Of a stretch of 64,000 bases of DNA, positions 59,001 to 64,000 are shown piece after piece. The notes below the pieces were generated by a model. It was not told where the DNA came from, searched no databases, and saw only the letters and a list, made by a program, of their open reading frames with translations. Positions within the stretch are counted from its first letter, which is position 1. Every line of letters starts with the position of its first letter. Both the position numbers and the translations under genes were made by a program. The stretch is from Impatiens glandulifera (lineage: Eukaryota; Streptophyta; Magnoliopsida; Ericales; Balsaminaceae): the NCBI RefSeq assembly GCF_907164915.1, contig NC_061862.1:36953522-37017521 (forward strand), written 5' to 3'.

Positions 59001-59744
59001 TTTTGTTTTTTAAAGTTTTTTTTTCCTTTTCAACCTGCTCCTTACAATTAATCTAGTCGATAATATTGTTCTTTTTACATATTTGCGGGATCAGTTGACA
59101 CCAACAATGATTTAATTTTTTTTAAATAACCTTGGTCGTTTAAGTATGAAAAAGTTGTTTCTTTGAAAGGTTGCTGGGTAGGAATATTTAGAAGATATAA
59201 TAAATATATAGTGAAAAATAATAATTTAAGTTGACTATATATTTGTTAATATGAATTGAATTCACTCCAAAAAAAATCACAATATTTAATGATTGGTAAT
59301 ATAATTTTCTTTTAAAAACAGTTAAATTTAATTAAAATAAAATAAAAATAATACAATAATATTACATACACAATCAATACAAATAATTCATAATTTAAAT
59401 ATCAAATTGTATAAACAATTTATAAAAATTAAATTTCTCAACGGAGAAGATTCAAAGATTAGTCATTCTTAAAACAAATTCATTTGAATTCTTAAATAAT
59501 AAAGGGTTAAAAAAAATTATAATAAGTTAAACAAATCATTGAAACGACATTAAAAATTCTCTATCAAATATTTTAAATAACAATTAAAATTATTGTTAGT
59601 TGAAAATTGATAAATAATACCGAAAAAAATCATATCAAATAATAATTGATTATCTACGTAGACTACATGTATGACTGAAATAATGATAAATTCAAAATAA
59701 AAATTTGCATGACACTCCATAATAATGAGTTTTACTCCCATCTA
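56051..59744. other. gene-free AT-rich stretch
   Basis: No coding sequence recognised. 57240-57350 contains 'aaccaccaatctgaactgg' and 'accgatacagacctgaat', similar to the aaccgaaccg-type repeats common in plants, too decayed to class. 57900-58200 is slightly GC-richer, unassigned. Confidence 0.45.
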
Positions 59745-59930
59745 AGAAAGAAGAGTGATAAGAGAGGAAATTTTAGAGAGAACGAGGGAATGACATATTA
59801 CCGATCAATCATGGCTGGAAAAAATGATAAAATATGAAGAGATAGAAAATTTGTTATTTTTTCAGCCAATTAAATTGCGTCATTCCCTCTTTCAAATTTC
59901 CTTCTCCAATCATTTCTTTTTAAAAAATTC
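59745..59930. mobile_element. MITE family member 2, inverted-repeat structure
   Basis: The left 'gaggaaattttagagag...cgagggaatgac' and the complement of the right 'aaggaaatttgaaagagggaatgac' form long imperfect terminal inverted repeats around a short centre (ggctggaaaaaatgataaa against the complement of ttattttttcagcc). So almost the whole 185 bp can fold into one hairpin. Related to 44400-44615. Confidence 0.6.
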
Positions 59931-60351
59931 TAAATAAGAATTGAACCTAACTACCGACAAATCAAATTCAAAATATGAAAACACAAATTTTAGATCGGAT
60001 AATTCTGTCTCTTTAGTGGCTAAATTTTGAACAAACACGAATTTAAAAAATGAATTTAAAAAATGATTGTCAAGACATTTTGATTATATGGATAGCAAAC
60101 AACTCACGACAGTTGAGAATAATTAATCGTATTAGAAAAATTCGAGATAAAAATTCATATTAGATTAAAATAGAAAAAAAAAAAAAGAAAGAAAAGAAAA
60201 TGGTGAAAGTGATGTGCCTTAGCTTGATCCTCAGCTTGAGCATCTCTTCGGTCCTCCCTTGCTTGTTCCCCGCGGAAATCATCACCCACGCACACGCACT
60301 CTCTCGTCTCCCTCTTTCTCATATATCAAATGTTGCTTCTTCTTCTTCTTC

Positions 60352-60359
60352 TTATATAA
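60352..60359 (+). promoter_or_regulatory. TATA box candidate of the KNOX gene
   Basis: TTATATAA, 177 bases before the start codon. No ATG lies between about 60362 and the start at 60536, and a CT-rich tract (60431-60458) lies in the presumed 5' UTR, a frequent plant leader feature. The transcription start would be near 60385. Confidence 0.45.
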
Positions 60360-60535
60360 TGCGCCTGATCTTCTTTTTGCTTATACATTCCACCGACCTG
60401 CTTTTGCAGTTACACATATATTATTACGCACCTTCTCTTTCTCCCTCTCTCTCTCTCTAGCTTTGCTCAACTGAGACCAGCAAAAACAACCATACTACAC
60501 TTTCTGTGGCGTCGATTTTTCCTTTTAATCCATCC

Positions 60536-61533
60536 ATGGACGACATGTACGGCCTTCATCCGACCACCGCCACCACCAGCGATTACGCCGATAGGTCCTT
60601 GATGTCGCCTGATCACTTGATGATTCCGGATGAATATCAGAGATTCCTTTCCTCCTCCTCCGTCGTCGGCGCCGACCATCACAGGATTCCGATGTTCGGA
60701 TCGGATGACTTTATCTCCGCCGCTTCTGCCATATCATCCGACGCCGCATCTGTTACTCCCAGGTTCCTTCGAGAAGATGATGATCATCATTTGTCTAGTT
60801 TGATCAAGGCCAAAATCGCTTCTCATCCTTCTTATCCTCGATTGCTTCAGGCTTACTTAGACTGTCAGAAGGTTCACATTTCTAACTATCTAATTAATTA
60901 ATTAATTAATTAATTATCGTCTTCTTTCGTAATTGATGATCGATGATGATGAATGCAGGCGACTAGATTGTTAATTTTGTTTCTACAGCTAGCTAGCGTT
61001 GATTCCTAATTAGGCTAAATACATGAATTGGCTTCAAATCCTTCAATAACTTTCAGTTTAAACTCTAAATTTCTTCTTGATTCGGCTTCTCTTTACTGAG
61101 ATTTCGACTTCTGTGCAACTGACTTCTTCGAGGACTCTATAACTTTAAAACAAAAACAAGAAAATATAGTTACGCCTGATTTAACAAACTCTGATACTTT
61201 TTTTCAGGTAGGAGCACCACCGGAGATAACAAGATTGTTGGATGAAATTCAGCGAGATCACGACGGTTATAACCGTCTAGCTTTCTCCACATGCTTGGGC
61301 GCCGATCCTGAACTTGATGAGTTTATGGTTTGATCCCTTTCAATCTCATGGTTTCCATTAATTTCTCGGCCGCCAGTTCTTAATTAATTAACCATATCTA
61401 TATGTCGATCGATTCCAGGAAGGATTCTGCGATATGCTGATGAAATACAAATCGGATCTATCAAGGTCTTTCAACGAAGCGACTACCTTCTTGAACAAGA
61501 TTGAAATTCAACTTGGCAACCTTTGCAACAAAG
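60536..61533 (+). CDS. class I KNOX homeobox protein, KNAT2/KNAT6-like, exons 1-3 (3' partial)
   Basis: KNOX class I proteins are nuclear TALE-homeodomain regulators that keep shoot meristem cells undetermined and act as dimers with BELL proteins. Three exons are visible. 60536-60871 (112 codons, MDDMYGLHP start, 'SLMSPDHLMIPDEYQ' typical of the KNAT2/6 clade). 61208-61327 (40 codons). 61419-61533 (38 codons plus one base). Residues ~91-130 form KNOX1 (IKAKIASHPSYPRLLQAYLD, then KVGAPPEI). Residues ~145-190 form KNOX2 (DPELDEFM, then MKYKSDLSRSFNEATTFLNK). Introns are GT-AG and in phase; the DCQK/V and DEFM/E junctions are the usual KNOX ones. The ATG at 60536 is the first after the TATA box. 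No lesion is seen. The ELK domain and homeodomain must lie beyond 64000. Confidence 0.93.
60872..61207 (+). other. KNOX gene intron 1
   Basis: 336 bp, GT...CAG. Carries a (TAAT)n run at 60889-60916. No other feature. Confidence 0.85.
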
Positions 61534-64000
61534 GTATTTCGGTATCAAAACCATCTTTCTCCTCTATTAATTATTTTGAAACTTACAATCACTCAAAGAG
61601 CATGAATCAACATACGATGTCAAATTAGAGTTTTATATCTTTGATCATGGCCCATGAATATAAGAAAAATTAACCACAAGGGGAGACTCAAACGACTGGT
61701 CATTACTTAGTACGATCAACTCGGGTAACCTTATCTTTTTACTGTTCTCTTTTGGGTCTTGATGATCAGGAACAATTCTAAACATAAAATTTGGCAGAAG
61801 AATATAGAAAGTATATCAGACATGACAAAGATAAAAATCAAAACCCTAGTTTGGTTTCAAATCTTGTTTCAGGACTCCTAAATTTCTATTAACTATGGGT
61901 ACCTTCTAATCCGGTTGTTAGAAGAGTAATCTTTAGAAGGAAATATCATTTCTTTAGAAAATCTTTTGCCATTAAGTGAACCTTTTAGTTAGTTTTAATA
62001 GACCATTAGAACGTCTTAAGTTGAAGTTGGATTATAACTCTCGGTTTTGTTTTGTTAGTTTTTCTTTAGAGAATAAATTATGGTTTCAAATCATATATCT
62101 TAGTTTTCAAATTTCTTTATCTTTTACATGATCTTTTCTCTCCATGATTTTTTATGCTTTTGTCATAATATTTGTTTAGATTTTGATTAACTGAGGCCAA
62201 CTTGTTTCTTGACTTCTACAGCCACATTTATTTAGGAATATATTTATTATCATTTAAATAAATAATATATTAAAATGTTATCTTAATTTTAATATAAGAG
62301 GTTTTTTTATTATAAGGATTAGTATATTAAGGATGCCAAACTTAAGTCAAATGAGGGGTGTACATATTATCATATGAGTTTTAATATAAGAATATAGTAC
62401 TATATCAGTATATATTACTACCACATGATTTTGTCAAGGATGTACTTATTTGCAGAAAACTAATTTACAGCTGCTTCTCTTAAATAGGAAGGTCTATACT
62501 AAAATTGTGCGGCAACATGGGATTGAATTCCTGTAATGGCATAAATGCAATTGCTTCCAAATTTGACTGCTGATGTCATAAACCACAAATTTGACGTTTT
62601 TTGGGGGGTTAACTAAGAAAAAAAATAATTTCAATTGTAAATGCAAATTATCTGTGTCATTACCCACTAAATGTTCTTATTCTTTATCATTTTATCTCTG
62701 CTTATCTTCCTGACTAATCAGTATAAGGTGGAAAAAGATATCACTATAGTTTATTGTGAAGTCTCTAAAATATAATTTAATTGTCTATTTGCACTATAGT
62801 TTGCCTGTCTGGACTCGGGACTTGATTTATTTAGGAGTTCAAGTTCCAATGGTGCATGTCTTTGTTGTATAGATACTCTAAAAACATGAATCATGGCAAA
62901 TGTCAAAAAACTGTTTTGCATGCATTTAAAGTTATGCAGTCTCTACTTAAATTACTAAATGGTCCTTAATTAATGGTTCACTATAAGAAAATACCCAATA
63001 TGATATTATTTTATTGAATGCAGCACATATATATAGACATGTTTATGTGTTTTCTATTGAACATTATATGAGCTACTGCCTACTTCAATCATCCTTGCCG
63101 CTATTATTACACTGTAGTCTACAAGAAGTTCCTGTGTATTTTAATATAAAAAAATTAGAAAAATGGATATCAATCTCTTTCACATTAATTGACATTAATT
63201 GTCACCTTAGAATCATAAAAATGGATATCAATTATATTCTAGATATTTTACTGTGAATTATATGCTAGTATTGTTTAGGAGTTGTTTCTTTAGATTTTGA
63301 TGATAGCATTGAGCTGTTTGTTTTTTAAGGGAACAAAAGTACTGAGCTGTTTGTTATTAAATATGTATAAATTATTTGATACAATAGTTAGATAAAGTAA
63401 TTTTGGAATGTCAATTTTGTAACAAAACAAATTAGATGTCAAATGATCATATAATAACAGTGATTTTGTGAAATGGATAAATAATTGATCTTTATTATTG
63501 AGGAAATAATAATCTGTTTTGATTAACCATAATTCCAGTCAGGTCATTAGGGTATAAACAATGGTTTATTATATTAGCTCTATTGTGACAACAACACTAA
63601 CTTTTTTTTTTTTTTGCTTTAAAATATGAAGATAACCACCACGTGAAGCTTTTAACAATCTTCTTTATTTTTACCCTGTCGAAATATCTGACACCATCTA
63701 GATGACAGTTTTATAGTTGAAACTAAATATATTCTATACAAAGCTGTGAAATTTGGAAAAGTTGTTATGTCAATCAACCGGCTAACAGAAGTAATTTAAT
63801 AGTGTAAGATTTTGGTCTTGTTAGCTGCAGCCTTAATTATAAATTAGGTAGTTTAAAAAATTCTATGAAGCATAGGTAAAATCTGGATTAGCAATGAATA
63901 TAGTAATAGAAAATCGAATGATTCTAATCTTTTTGGAAAAGAAAGGTGGTAGTAGAATATGGAATGCTTTTTGGGATCACGGTGGTCCTGCTGGTTAGGG
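61534..64000 (+). other. KNOX gene intron 3 (5' part), open-ended
   Basis: Begins at donor GTATTT after 'NLCNKG', the usual phase-1 junction before the ELK-homeodomain exons. More than 2.46 kb with no exon of the family recognised, so the intron continues outside. In class I KNOX genes this intron is known to be long and to hold regulatory sequence (for example maize knotted1 intron 3). The sequence is AT-rich, with no transposon recognised. Confidence 0.8.

Noticed and set aside
60200..60474. Two overlapping open frames upstream of the KNOX start, one with a hydrophobic N-terminus
   Set aside because: They overlap the likely TATA box and the CT-rich leader of the KNOX gene, have no recognisable similarity, and owe their length to pyrimidine-rich sequence.

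Overview
This window is a piece of nuclear genome from a flowering plant, most likely a eudicot. It is very AT-rich. It holds KNOX and F-box/kelch sequence, several plant Ty1/copia and Ty3/gypsy elements, CACTA, hAT and Mutator-like DNA transposons, LINE and SINE remnants and long (AT)n tracts. There is no bacterial-style gene organisation. The species cannot be read from the sequence.

Only one gene looks functional: a class I KNOX homeobox gene of the KNAT2/KNAT6 type on the + strand at the right edge. Exons 1-3 lie at 60536-61533. Intron 3 runs past the window end, so the ELK and homeodomain exons are outside. A second host gene, an F-box/kelch-repeat gene (21155-22276, +), is broken by two frameshifts and one stop.

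The rest is mostly nested transposable elements. (1) 3729-5848: a 2.1-kb gag-only LTR element (TR-GAG type, - strand) with both LTRs and a 5-bp target duplication. (2) About 7009-20690: a three-level nest. A decayed Ty3/gypsy element holds a Ty1/copia element (8714-20424, duplication CAAAC), which holds a 7.8-kb CACTA element (10034-17846, duplication ATA). The CACTA element carries a truncated TNPD-like gene, a Transposase_24-type gene, a second short coiled-coil gene and large arrays of inverted-repeat motifs. (3) 26146-30836: an internally deleted hAT element (duplication TTTTGAAG) holding a 3.9-kb Mutator-like element with long terminal inverted repeats. That element has captured four exons, with introns, of a RelA/SpoT-homologue (ppGpp synthetase) gene plus a tRNA-Phe-like sequence, so it is a Pack-MULE. 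(4) About 31300-41500: a second copia element split by a ZMYM1-like hAT element (31803-34989, duplication GATGCGGA) and by a third, opposite-strand copia element (35698-39735, duplication ATCTT).

From 41.5 to 60.1 kb there is a long gene-poor stretch with L1-type LINE remnants (about 43830-44400 - and 54940-56050 +), a SINE with target duplication (50185-50364), a 943-bp non-autonomous DNA transposon (52001-52943), two members of a small MITE family, a degenerate GACCGAG-type repeat and long microsatellites.

The clearest points of interest are the Pack-MULE carrying RSH exons and a tRNA-Phe relative, the apparently two-cassette CACTA element with an ~82-bp hairpin array, the gag-only LTR element, and the duplication-supported order of insertions. 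All boundaries and translations were read by eye; no alignment or database search was run.
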